Assembly (NCBI GenBank): GCA_019057735.1
Contig: JAHLWV010000089.1
Span: 1-8,722, forward strand
DNA from: Promethearchaeota archaeon
GTDB lineage: Archaea > Asgardarchaeota > Lokiarchaeia > Sigynarchaeales > SOKP01
Reading direction: 5' to 3'
DNA: 8,722 bases
Shown here piece by piece: positions 1 to 6,312 of the stretch. A program made the translations under genes and the position numbers. The notes beneath the pieces are model-generated. The model saw nothing but the letters and a program-made list of their open reading frames with translations. It did no database searches and was not told the origin of the DNA. Each line of letters starts with the position of its first letter. Position 1 is the stretch's first letter.

Positions 1-1
1 A

Positions 2-460
2 GGTTGTCTTGAAGCTTATGCAGGTGTTTCTGCTATAGCTAAAAGAACTAAAGAAATTATTTTAACTACTAAAGACGATTCAATTTTAAAACCATTAAAA
101 AATATGCAAGCAGGCAAGATAGTCCATAAAGTTATAAAAGCAGCTCGTCAGAATGACCCTATAGCGATCCAAATTCTTAAGGAAACTGGGCATTATTTAG
201 GGATTGGGATAGCTAATTTAGTCAATCTTTTTAATCCAGAAGTTGTAATTATAGGAGGTTGGGTTGGGGTTGAAGCAGGAGAAATTTTGCTTCCTATAAT
301 TCGTTCTACTATTCAAGAACATGCTTTGGATTTTCCATTTGGTTTTACAAAAATCGTAATTTCACAGTTAGCTGATAAGGCTATTGTTCTTGGAGCTGCA
401 GCAATGGTATTGCGTAAGTTCCTTCAACCTCCAAAAATTAAAGGTGTGGTATCTGTTTGA
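2..460 (+). CDS. ROK-family protein, C-terminal part (probable sugar-responsive transcriptional repressor)
   Basis: The gene is cut by the left window edge; the reading frame is open from base 2 to a TGA at 458-460, giving the last 152 residues. The first visible residues, GCLEAYAG, are the end of the ROK zinc motif (CxCGxxGCLEaYaS); the Cys is the last zinc ligand. Further on, NPEVVIIGG and the DKAIVLGAAAMVL stretch are the usual ROK C-terminal nucleotide/sugar-fold strands and helix. ROK proteins are either sugar kinases (glucokinase, NagK) or repressors with an N-terminal winged helix (NagC, XylR, Mlc). That N-terminal half lies outside the window, so the two cannot be separated directly. 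The tail running past LGAAA into VLRKFLQPP is more like the repressors, and the position just before a sugar transporter operon also favours a regulator. The family call is firm; the repressor role is inferred. Confidence 0.9.
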   Translation, partial: GCLEAYAGVSAIAKRTKEIILTTKDDSILKPLKNMQAGKIVHKVIKAARQNDPIAIQILKETGHYLGIGIANLVNLFNPEVVIIGGWVGVEAGEILLPIIRSTIQEHALDFPFGFTKIVISQLADKAIVLGAAAMVLRKFLQPPKIKGVVSV

Positions 461-669
461 TAGAAGGAATAGGTGTAAACTTTATTAGATTAATTATAAA
501 TATGTGGACTGATTTATAAAAAAAGAAAGTAAGAATTATTAAATCAATATGAAATTAAAAAATTTGTAATAATTTTTAATTTATTTCTCTACTATTCTAA
601 GAAATTATATTCGTTGTATTTTATCTAATATTCACAACAATTATCTGGGGTTTTGTTGGAAAAAAGGGA

Positions 670-732
670 GGAGGTAATCAAAATCGTATAAGTAATTTTT
701 TAATAAGGAGGTGATTTTGACAGTATAATAAA
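670..732 (+). repeat. Imperfect 37-base tandem duplication with two Shine-Dalgarno-like blocks
   Basis: Two GGAGGTRAT blocks start at 670 and 707. Each is followed by GTATAA exactly 16 bases after its start (686 and 723), so the period is 37. Over the first 26 positions of each unit I count 17 identities. The second block, AAGGAGGTGAT at 705-715, is a near-perfect complement to the 16S rRNA 3' end, yet no gene follows it: TTG ACA GTA then a stop is the only frame at normal spacing. The function is unknown. It may be a remnant of an older gene start, a standby ribosome site or a promoter duplication. Confidence 0.5.
700..729 (+). promoter_or_regulatory. Candidate sigma-70-type promoter of the sugar-binding protein operon
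   Basis: A perfect -10 hexamer TATAAT lies at 724-729, with a partial -35 match TTAATA (4 of 6) at 700-705 and 18 bases between them. Transcription would begin near 736, placing the 741-798 stem close to the very 5' end of the RNA. A TTGACA also occurs at 717-722, but nothing resembling a -10 lies 16-18 bases after it (741-746 reads GAGATT). The weak -35 match keeps confidence low. Confidence 0.35.
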
Positions 733-740
733 ATGAAAAT

Positions 741-798
741 GAGATTTGGTTAAATATGCAACCCTTGGGGGCGAGTTAATATATTTTAGGCAAATCTC
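741..798 (+). promoter_or_regulatory. Candidate structured 5' leader element or split operator
   Basis: GAGATTTG (741-748) and CAAATCTC (791-798) are perfect reverse complements and would close a 42-base interior. Inside, CTTG (764-767) can pair with CGAG (772-775) around a GGGG loop, and GTT (749-751) can pair with AAC (760-762). That gives a closing stem with two short internal hairpins. The element sits 50 bases before the start codon of the binding-protein gene, and just after the candidate promoter. I do not recognise it as a known riboswitch class. It could equally be two half-sites for a DNA-binding repressor such as the upstream ROK protein, or chance in AT-rich DNA. Confidence 0.3.
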
Positions 799-830
799 GA
801 AGATAATTCTGCTAAAAGCTAAAAAAAGGT

Positions 831-836
831 AAGGAG
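831..836 (+). promoter_or_regulatory. Ribosome binding site deciding the binding-protein start
   Basis: AAGGAG lies at 831-836. A GTG at 836-838 in the same frame overlaps this site and so cannot be served by it. The next in-frame start, ATG at 848, lies 11 bases downstream and opens directly into the positively charged MKK of the signal peptide, so 848 is preferred. Confidence 0.7.
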
Positions 837-847
837 TGAAAAATAAA

Positions 848-2113
848 ATGAAAAAATTACTTTTTTGGTTTGTAGTTTTGGCTATTTCTGTTTCTATGTT
901 AGCACTACTGTCTGAAGCAACTGAAAAACCGGTTGCGAAAGTTGTTCGAGTATTAGCAGTTGCTGGTCCTGAAACTGATTTCTTAATAGAAAAAGCACGT
1001 GAATTCGAAGAAAAAACAGGAATAACAGCTTCGATAGAACAAGTTGCTCGACCACTTTGGGGATATAGAAAGGTTCGAGAGCTTATAGAAGATTCTGGAA
1101 TATACGATGTTGTTATGATAGGTGGAGGCGATGATCCAATGTGGGTTAAGATGAAGGGACATTGGCTTCCCCTGAATGACTATTTAACTGAAGAGGAGAT
1201 GGCAGTCATAACCCACAAGGATTATTACACATACGAGGGTAAATTAATGGGTGTTCCCCAATATTACAATTTCCCTATGCTTTTCTACAGAAAAGATTTG
1301 CTTGAAGATCCAAAAGAGCAATTAGCATTTAAAGAAAAATATGGTCGTGACTTAACGATTCCAAAGACATATGATGAGCTCTATGAAGTAGCAGAGTTTT
1401 TCAATCGTCCACCAGATTTGTATGGTTTCTTCATAGGTGGAGTAAATTGGTCTATTTTCCTAGACCATACATATTTTACCTATGGTATGAAAGCAAACTA
1501 TGGAGACCTGGAAAGTGGAAAGTTAACATTAAATACAGCGGAACAAAAACGTGCTATGACGGCACTAACAAGAATGGCTAAATTTAATCCTCCAGGATGG
1601 GAAACATTAACCTTCTTTGATGGTGATCAATTGATGTTAGGTGGGAAGATTTTTATGTACCAAAACTGGTTATACATATGGAAGACATTCCTTGAACAAA
1701 AACCAAATGAGATCGGTATAGCACCACCAACGGGAGATGTTCAACCGGGAGCACACCTAGGTGCATTTGTTGCGGTTGTTCCTTCAGCTGCACCAAACCC
1801 AGAAGCAGGAGTTAAGTTTATACAGTGGATGATGAGCTATGAGTATCAGAAAGACCAAGTTATAGTAACAGGTAATCTTCCAATTAGAGAAGATGTCCTT
1901 GAAGATTCAGAGGTTAGAAAGGCATTAGTTGGTATAGAGATACTTGAAGAAACACTTCCATACTTAAGCTATCAGTATACAACTTGGCCAGGAGAATTGT
2001 CTGGCGGAGTAAGCGAAGCCATTTGGAAGGTATTAAATGGTGAGATGACTGCAGAAGAAGTATCTGACTGGCTGCAAAATACAAAGTTTGCAGGTAGAAA
2101 GGCAATTGAATAA
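848..2113 (+). CDS. ABC transporter extracellular sugar-binding protein (family 1)
   Basis: This is the periplasmic or cell-surface component of a CUT1-type carbohydrate importer; it binds the oligosaccharide and delivers it to the two permeases encoded downstream. From the ATG at 848 the protein has 421 residues, a usual length for the family. Residues 1 to about 25 form a Sec signal peptide (MKK, then a long hydrophobic run, then LLSEA as a possible signal peptidase I site). There is no lipobox cysteine, so it should be a soluble periplasmic protein rather than a lipoprotein. GKLMGVP at 131-137 followed by FYRKDLL matches the family hallmark (dGKlYGvP...yYRkDLf). Near the C-terminus, a FIQWMMS...GNLPIRE segment matches the usual end of the second lobe. 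The ligand cannot be read from sequence; the adjacent GH35-like enzymes suggest a beta-linked oligosaccharide. A GTG at 836 is a less likely start. Confidence 0.92.
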   Translation: MKKLLFWFVVLAISVSMLALLSEATEKPVAKVVRVLAVAGPETDFLIEKAREFEEKTGITASIEQVARPLWGYRKVRELIEDSGIYDVVMIGGGDDPMWVKMKGHWLPLNDYLTEEEMAVITHKDYYTYEGKLMGVPQYYNFPMLFYRKDLLEDPKEQLAFKEKYGRDLTIPKTYDELYEVAEFFNRPPDLYGFFIGGVNWSIFLDHTYFTYGMKANYGDLESGKLTLNTAEQKRAMTALTRMAKFNPPGWETLTFFDGDQLMLGGKIFMYQNWLYIWKTFLEQKPNEIGIAPPTGDVQPGAHLGAFVAVVPSAAPNPEAGVKFIQWMMSYEYQKDQVIVTGNLPIREDVLEDSEVRKALVGIEILEETLPYLSYQYTTWPGELSGGVSEAIWKVLNGEMTAEEVSDWLQNTKFAGRKAIE

Positions 2114-2149
2114 CTTTAGTTATGTAGAACTTAGATTTCTTGCAATTTT

Positions 2150-2186
2150 AGTACCTCGCACTTTTATTCAAAAGGTGCGAGGTACT
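2150..2186 (+). terminator. Strong hairpin between binding-protein and permease genes (attenuator or mRNA-stabilising)
   Basis: AGTACCTCGCAC (2150-2161) pairs perfectly with GTGCGAGGTACT (2175-2186). Four more pairs inside (one G:U) give a 16-bp stem with loop ATTCA at 2166-2170. It is followed by TATTTAG, a short and interrupted T-run. It lies 37 bases after the stop codon of the binding-protein gene. In many sugar ABC operons a hairpin here causes partial termination or protects the upstream mRNA, so that the binding protein is made in excess over the permeases; that role is inferred here. The hairpin itself is the best structured signal in the window. Confidence 0.75.
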
Positions 2187-2277
2187 TATTTAGTAAGGCA
2201 AATATGATTATGTATATGAAAGTGTACGAGATCTATATTAGAGAGAATAACTATCATTATTGGAGAATGGATATATA

Positions 2278-3156
2278 ATGAGTAATTACAAAAAATGGAA
2301 AACTGGAATTATTCTGATACTGCCAGCTTTTTTATTTATATCAGCATTCATGATATATCCAATGTTTAATGTTTTATATCTGAGTTTTCATGAATATTCT
2401 CCTTTACGGTCGGCAAAAGTAAGTTATATAGGTTTGGAAAATTATTCTTGGCTAGCTGGGTCAGATTTAATCTCTCATTCACTTTATGTTACAATTCTTT
2501 TTACAGCAATAAGTGTTGTTATTGAGCTAGTAGCAGGTTTATTAATAGCAACTTTACTAGCAAAGTTTACAATTGAGGTTCGTTCTAAGGTTGGAAAAAC
2601 TCTTAATAAGGTTTTTGTTGGTATATTTATTCTACCTTTTGCAGCACCTGCAGTTGTCGCAGCTGTAGCCTGGAAAATGTTACTTCATCCACAATTTGGC
2701 CCAGTCAATGACATATTGAAGATAGAGGTAGTATGGTTTACTAAATATCCTTTAATGTCTGTTATACTTGCAGATGCTTGGAAAATGACTCCCATTATGC
2801 TGTTTCTTTTTTATGCTGCTATTATGTCAATAGATCCTGCACAGTTTGAATCGGCAAAAGTAGATGGTGTAAATAGCTGGCAGGAATTTAGATATTTAAC
2901 ATTACCTTCTATACTTCCAGTTTTAGTTGTTGCTACTGCTTTTAGAGCTGTAGACGCTTTTACAAAGATATTCGATATTGTGTACATGACGACTGGTGGT
3001 GGACCAGGCAATGCAACTGAAGTTTTTCCCCTACTTATATGGAAAACTGCATTTAGTTATCTTCATTTTGGAAAAGCTTCAGCTTTAGCTGTTGTAGCTA
3101 TATTAATTTCAGCGTTTCTTGGGGCGATTCTTGTAATAAGGAGGAGATCAACTTGA
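2278..3156 (+). CDS. ABC sugar transporter permease 1 (MalF/UgpA type)
   Basis: Inner-membrane subunit of the sugar importer, predicted to pair with the next gene product to form the channel. From ATG 2278 it has 292 residues, typical of the UgpA-like branch. It has about six membrane helices: the first at about residues 9-30, the others spread across the region after about residue 65. The EAA loop that docks the ATPase is visible near residues 188-208, in the form FESAKVDG...FRYLTLP with Asp196-Gly197. A TTG at 2260 is in frame, but GGAG at 2262-2265 overlaps it and is placed instead for the ATG, 12 bases away; the start is therefore likely but not certain. No ATP-binding subunit is encoded in the window, so a shared MsmX/UgpC-like ATPase from elsewhere, or from a more distant gene, is implied. 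Confidence 0.92.
   Translation: MSNYKKWKTGIILILPAFLFISAFMIYPMFNVLYLSFHEYSPLRSAKVSYIGLENYSWLAGSDLISHSLYVTILFTAISVVIELVAGLLIATLLAKFTIEVRSKVGKTLNKVFVGIFILPFAAPAVVAAVAWKMLLHPQFGPVNDILKIEVVWFTKYPLMSVILADAWKMTPIMLFLFYAAIMSIDPAQFESAKVDGVNSWQEFRYLTLPSILPVLVVATAFRAVDAFTKIFDIVYMTTGGGPGNATEVFPLLIWKTAFSYLHFGKASALAVVAILISAFLGAILVIRRRST
3138..3146 (+). promoter_or_regulatory. Strong ribosome binding site for a TTG start
   Basis: AAGGAGGAG at 3138-3146 lies inside the end of the first permease gene. AAGGAGG ends 8 bases before TTG 3153. No ATG or GTG occurs at suitable spacing, so the TTG start, overlapping the previous stop as TTGA, is well supported. Confidence 0.8.
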
Positions 3157-3971
3157 AATATTTTTTTAGCAAATTTGTATTAATAACTTGTGTGGTACTA
3201 ATAGTAATTGCAACACTTTTTCCTTTAGTTTGGATGGCCACTTCTTCGGTAAAAATAGAAGATGAAATTTATAGAGATCCTCCTACATGGATTCCCGAGA
3301 ATTTTACTATGAAGCACTATAATAGTCTTTTTACTAGATTTAATTTTAATCGATTGACAATAAACAGTATTATAATTTCAGTAAGCGTTGTGGTTATTAG
3401 TACGATATTGGGGTCAATGGCAGCATATGGTTTTTCAAGATACAGTTTTCGAGGTTGTAATATACTTTTGGGTTTTATATTGCTTTCTAGAATGATTACG
3501 CCAACAGCTCTAGTCGTTCCCCTATACATTGTTATGAGGATGCTTGGTCTTATTAATACGGTCTTTAGCATAATAATAGGTATTACCGTTTCGAACTTAC
3601 CATTTGTTGTATGGATTATAAAGCCCTTCTTTGATGGTCTTCCAAAAGAAATTGAAGAAGCAGCAGAGATAGATGGATTGTCTCCCATTAGTATTTTTTG
3701 GAAGATTGCTCTACCATTAGCTTCTCCGGTGATATATACTGCAATTCTTTTTAGTTTTATTGCTGGTTGGGTGGATTTTTTATTTGGAATATCATTTTCA
3801 ACAACGGTTCAGTCAATGCCTTTAACCATGGGACTTATGCAGATGCAAACTGGCTATGAGATATATTGGGGTCCTCTAATGGCTGGTGGAATATACTTAA
3901 CTTTGCCAACCTTTTTATTGGCATTTGCACTCCAGAAATATTTGGTTAGAGGTCTTAGAGTAGGTTTTTAA
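3153..3971 (+). CDS. ABC sugar transporter permease 2 (MalG/UgpE type)
   Basis: Second membrane subunit of the importer. It starts with TTG at 3153 behind a strong ribosome site and overlaps the first permease by 4 bases (TTGA), so the two are probably translationally coupled. The protein has 272 residues, normal for MalG/UgpE-like permeases, and about six membrane helices, beginning with one at about residues 8-27. The segment after it (SSVKIEDEIYRDPPTWIPEN) is typical of this subfamily. The ATPase-docking EAA motif is classical: EEAAEIDG at 168-175, followed by IFWKIALPL. It ends with LQKYLVRGLRVG, close to the family's usual YLVRGLTAGAVKG-type end but slightly short. It acts with the upstream binding protein and permease; the substrate is unknown. 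Confidence 0.93.
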   Translation: MKYFFSKFVLITCVVLIVIATLFPLVWMATSSVKIEDEIYRDPPTWIPENFTMKHYNSLFTRFNFNRLTINSIIISVSVVVISTILGSMAAYGFSRYSFRGCNILLGFILLSRMITPTALVVPLYIVMRMLGLINTVFSIIIGITVSNLPFVVWIIKPFFDGLPKEIEEAAEIDGLSPISIFWKIALPLASPVIYTAILFSFIAGWVDFLFGISFSTTVQSMPLTMGLMQMQTGYEIYWGPLMAGGIYLTLPTFLLAFALQKYLVRGLRVGF

Positions 3972-4089
3972 TGGAAAAACTATCGTTCAGAGAATTTGTT
4001 AATAACTTCGCATTTTAGTTTATTTAATCATGGTTTTTATATATACTGTCTTAATTTTATTCTTACATTTTTTATTAAAATTGAGTTTG

Positions 4090-4114
4090 TTTTGTAAGTT
4101 TTTTCAAAGAGTAG
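4090..4114 (+). repeat. Leader motif shared with the second glycosidase gene, copy 1
   Basis: TTTTGTAAGTT (4090-4100) runs directly into TTTTTCAAAG (4100-4109) and then AGTAG. Both blocks recur in the same order before the next glycosidase gene. This copy ends 7 bases before the ATG at 4122 and includes the rather poor ribosome site AGTAGG. Confidence 0.4.
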
Positions 4115-4121
4115 GTTAACT

Positions 4122-6182
4122 ATGTTAATAAAAAATAGCCTTTTACTTAAAAGAAAAAAAACTCTCCTTTTTAGTGGCGAGATACATTTCTGGCGCATCG
4201 ATCCTCAATATTGGGAAAAGTGTCTCTGTAAATTAAGAGAAGCAGGGCTTAAGATCGTATCAACATATGTTAGTTGGTGTAGACACAGTATTTCTCCAAT
4301 AGAAAATGACCTAATAGGGAAGACCGACCCGCGATTAAACCTTCGTCGCTTTTTGCAACTTTGTGCGAAGCTAGAGATCTGGGTTCATCTTAAACCAGGC
4401 CCATGGATCTGTGCGGAAGAGCTAAACGGAGGCTATCCAGAGTGGTTATTACAAAAGAAGGAAATCTTAGTGAGAGATAATAAAGAGTCTTTAGCAAAAG
4501 GATATAATAACTCACCTTTTTCCCATTATATTCCTAGTTATTTACATCCTAAGTATTTAAGATATGTTAAAAAATGGTTGACTGATGTAGATGTATGTAT
4601 TAAAGATTTTTGTTATCCAAAAGGTCCTATTATCCTTATTCAACTGGACAATGAACCTAGTATGACATTTCATGATAAGATATTTGAGTCTGACTATAAT
4701 TCAGTTAATATCAAAGGTTTTGGTGTTTATCAAAGATGGCTGAAGGAAAAATATAGTTCTATTGAATTACTAAATCTTGCTCATGACACAAGCTATGCTT
4801 CATTTTTCGACGTAAAAGCACCTGTAGCTTTAAATATTATGCGTTTTTGTGACTTGCGAAAATATACAGACTGGGCTGAATTTAAAGAATGTTGTATAGC
4901 AAGACATATTAAAATTCTTCGTGAAATTCACTTCCAAAATGGGGTAAAAAATGTTTTATTTACAGTAAATTTCAACGAACACCATCCAATGGCTGTACCT
5001 AACAATTGGAATAAATTAGAACAAGCGGCTTGTGGAATCGGAGGATATGATTATTATAATATTCCTCCTTTGAGGTATAAGAATTTTATTGATTTTATAA
5101 AAGCTATAAATTATAGTTTGGCTACTTTAAAGATACCTTGGTCTCCAGAGATGATGTGTGGCATATGGAAGTTTGATGGTGGCGAAGAAATTTGCAAAGA
5201 TGAAGACTTGCTATCTGCACAAATGAAAAGTATGTATTTGTTGAGCATAGCTTACGGGCTTAAAGGTATGAATTTTTATATGTTTGTTAATCGAGAGAAC
5301 TGGGAACATGCACCTGTGGATGAGAAAGGCCAGCCTACTCAAATGTACAGTATTCCAAGTAGGGTTATGGATTTTGTAAGATCAGTAAGAGATTTTCCTT
5401 CTTTGAAAAAGAGTCAAAAAATTGCAGTTATGTATTATAGACCTTATGCCTGGGAGGCATATATTGCTTCAAATGAAAAGATTAAAGTAGATGACTTACG
5501 TTTAGGGAGGAGTTATCATTTGTTTGAGACTTTATATACTGCTCTTGTAAGTTTGAATTATGATCCTGCAATTTTTGACCCCTTCGTAAATAATGAAATG
5601 GATATTTCTAAATATAAATTAATCTTTGTACTATCAAATACTTATATGGATGCAAATACACAGAAGCTCTTAAAAAAATATGTAGAAAATGGAGGGGTTG
5701 TGATTTTTTCCCCAAAATTGCCTACTCTGGATTTGGATTTCAGACCTTGTTCATATTTTAGTAAATATATTAAATACGTAAAGCCAAAAATACACCAAAA
5801 GTTGAGCGCAAAAGAGATTGCAGTTGGGAAAGGGAAGATTTTAATAATGAAAAGAAATTATTTTTGCAAAAATAATATTAAAAGAAATAAACCATCTCTT
5901 GATGTTCTTGATTCGTTTTTAGAATATCATGGCTTAAGACCCGAGGTTGAGACTAACAATCGCTATATTCTTACGGTAGTTCAGAAAAATAAATTTGAGA
6001 AAATATTATTTGTAATAAATATGAATTCTAAATTTAAGGAAGTAAAGCTGAAATTTCAAAAGTCAAAAACAGGTAAAATAGAAGAATTCTTTTCACAAAA
6101 GACAGCTTCATATATTAAAAGAGGAGAAGCTACTATTGATATTAATGGGTTGGATGTGGAGATTTTTCGTATATTAGTATGA
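4122..6182 (+). CDS. GH35-type glycoside hydrolase with GH42-like architecture (beta-galactosidase or exo-beta-glucosaminidase)
   Basis: Predicted retaining exo-glycosidase of clan GH-A, 686 residues, with no signal peptide, so cytoplasmic. The N-terminal (beta/alpha)8 barrel (about residues 1-420) shows GH35 hallmarks: FSGEIHFWRI near residue 17, then STYVSW, then KPGPWICAEELNGGYPEW at 91-108. QLDNEPS contains the predicted acid/base Glu178 (Asn177 before it), and WSPEMMCG contains the predicted nucleophile Glu343. Residues about 430-550 resemble the GATase-like domain found in GH42 and archaeal GlmA-type enzymes (KIAVMYYRPYAW..., KYKLIFVLSNTYMD..., KKYVENGGVVIFSP). A small beta-rich C-terminal domain follows. 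GH35 and GlmA enzymes remove terminal galactose or glucosamine from the non-reducing end; which applies here cannot be decided. The start is the first ATG after an in-frame stop at 4095. It lies 150 bases after the permease gene and is paralogous to the next gene. Confidence 0.85.
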   Translation: MLIKNSLLLKRKKTLLFSGEIHFWRIDPQYWEKCLCKLREAGLKIVSTYVSWCRHSISPIENDLIGKTDPRLNLRRFLQLCAKLEIWVHLKPGPWICAEELNGGYPEWLLQKKEILVRDNKESLAKGYNNSPFSHYIPSYLHPKYLRYVKKWLTDVDVCIKDFCYPKGPIILIQLDNEPSMTFHDKIFESDYNSVNIKGFGVYQRWLKEKYSSIELLNLAHDTSYASFFDVKAPVALNIMRFCDLRKYTDWAEFKECCIARHIKILREIHFQNGVKNVLFTVNFNEHHPMAVPNNWNKLEQAACGIGGYDYYNIPPLRYKNFIDFIKAINYSLATLKIPWSPEMMCGIWKFDGGEEICKDEDLLSAQMKSMYLLSIAYGLKGMNFYMFVNRENWEHAPVDEKGQPTQMYSIPSRVMDFVRSVRDFPSLKKSQKIAVMYYRPYAWEAYIASNEKIKVDDLRLGRSYHLFETLYTALVSLNYDPAIFDPFVNNEMDISKYKLIFVLSNTYMDANTQKLLKKYVENGGVVIFSPKLPTLDLDFRPCSYFSKYIKYVKPKIHQKLSAKEIAVGKGKILIMKRNYFCKNNIKRNKPSLDVLDSFLEYHGLRPEVETNNRYILTVVQKNKFEKILFVINMNSKFKEVKLKFQKSKTGKIEEFFSQKTASYIKRGEATIDINGLDVEIFRILV

Positions 6183-6221
6183 CTTGAGGTATGCAGGAAT
6201 ATTGGTTGACCAAGAAGTAAT

Positions 6222-6285
6222 TTTTGTAAGTTAAATCTTTTTCAAAGTAGTAAATGGAAAATTAATTTTGCAAGTTTTTTAAAAA
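6222..6285 (+). repeat. Leader motif shared with the first glycosidase gene, copies 2 and 3
   Basis: TTTTGTAAGTT (6222-6232) and TTTTTCAAAG (6238-6247) repeat the two blocks found at 4090-4109, here separated by 5 extra bases and followed again by TAG. A degenerate third form, TTTTGCAAG then six T and five A, lies at 6266-6285. All lie in the 130-base gap between the two glycosidase genes. T-rich composition raises the chance of coincidence. Confidence 0.4.
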
Positions 6286-6298
6286 TGGATTTTTTATA

Positions 6299-6306
6299 AG
6301 GGAGAG
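6299..6306 (+). promoter_or_regulatory. Ribosome binding site of the second glycosidase gene
   Basis: AGGGAGAG at 6299-6306 is placed so that GGAG ends 8 bases before ATG 6313. It is clearly better than the site of the first glycosidase gene, which suggests the second enzyme may be translated more efficiently. Confidence 0.65.
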
Positions 6307-6312
6307 AATAGA

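Larger units (their letters stand above)
461..847 (+). other. Long non-coding leader region before the binding-protein gene
   Basis: This stretch of 387 bases holds no convincing gene in either direction; only tiny frames without suitable ribosome sites are open. The first 200 bases are very AT-rich. They contain an imperfect AT-only hairpin (arms 552-564 and 571-582) that could help end the ROK transcript but lacks G:C pairs. Bases 664-735 contain two GGAGG blocks 37 bases apart. A TATAAT lies at 724-729, and a candidate folded element lies at 741-798. The true ribosome site of the downstream gene is at 831-836. The length and density of signals suggest that the transporter operon has its own promoter and leader control rather than simply reading through from the ROK gene. 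Confidence 0.7.

Noticed and set aside
552..582. AT-only hairpin as a firm terminator of the ROK gene
   Set aside because: The stem contains no G:C pair and has a bulge, and no clean T-run follows; it was left as a remark in the leader entry.
613..638. GTTGT...ACAAC inverted repeat as a possible operator
   Set aside because: Only the outer 5 bases pair symmetrically; the interior has almost no dyad symmetry, so chance is an adequate explanation.
717..746. TTGACA at 717-722 as a -35 element
   Set aside because: No acceptable -10 sequence lies 16-18 bases downstream (GAGATT is the best available), while a perfect TATAAT lies only one base away from it, at the wrong spacing.
836..847. GTG at 836 as the start of the binding protein
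   Set aside because: It overlaps the only good ribosome binding site (831-836); ATG 848 is properly spaced and begins a standard signal peptide.
3317..3688. Long reverse-strand open frame inside permease 2
   Set aside because: It lies wholly within a well-supported membrane protein gene, has no recognisable product or ribosome site, and is a typical antisense shadow.
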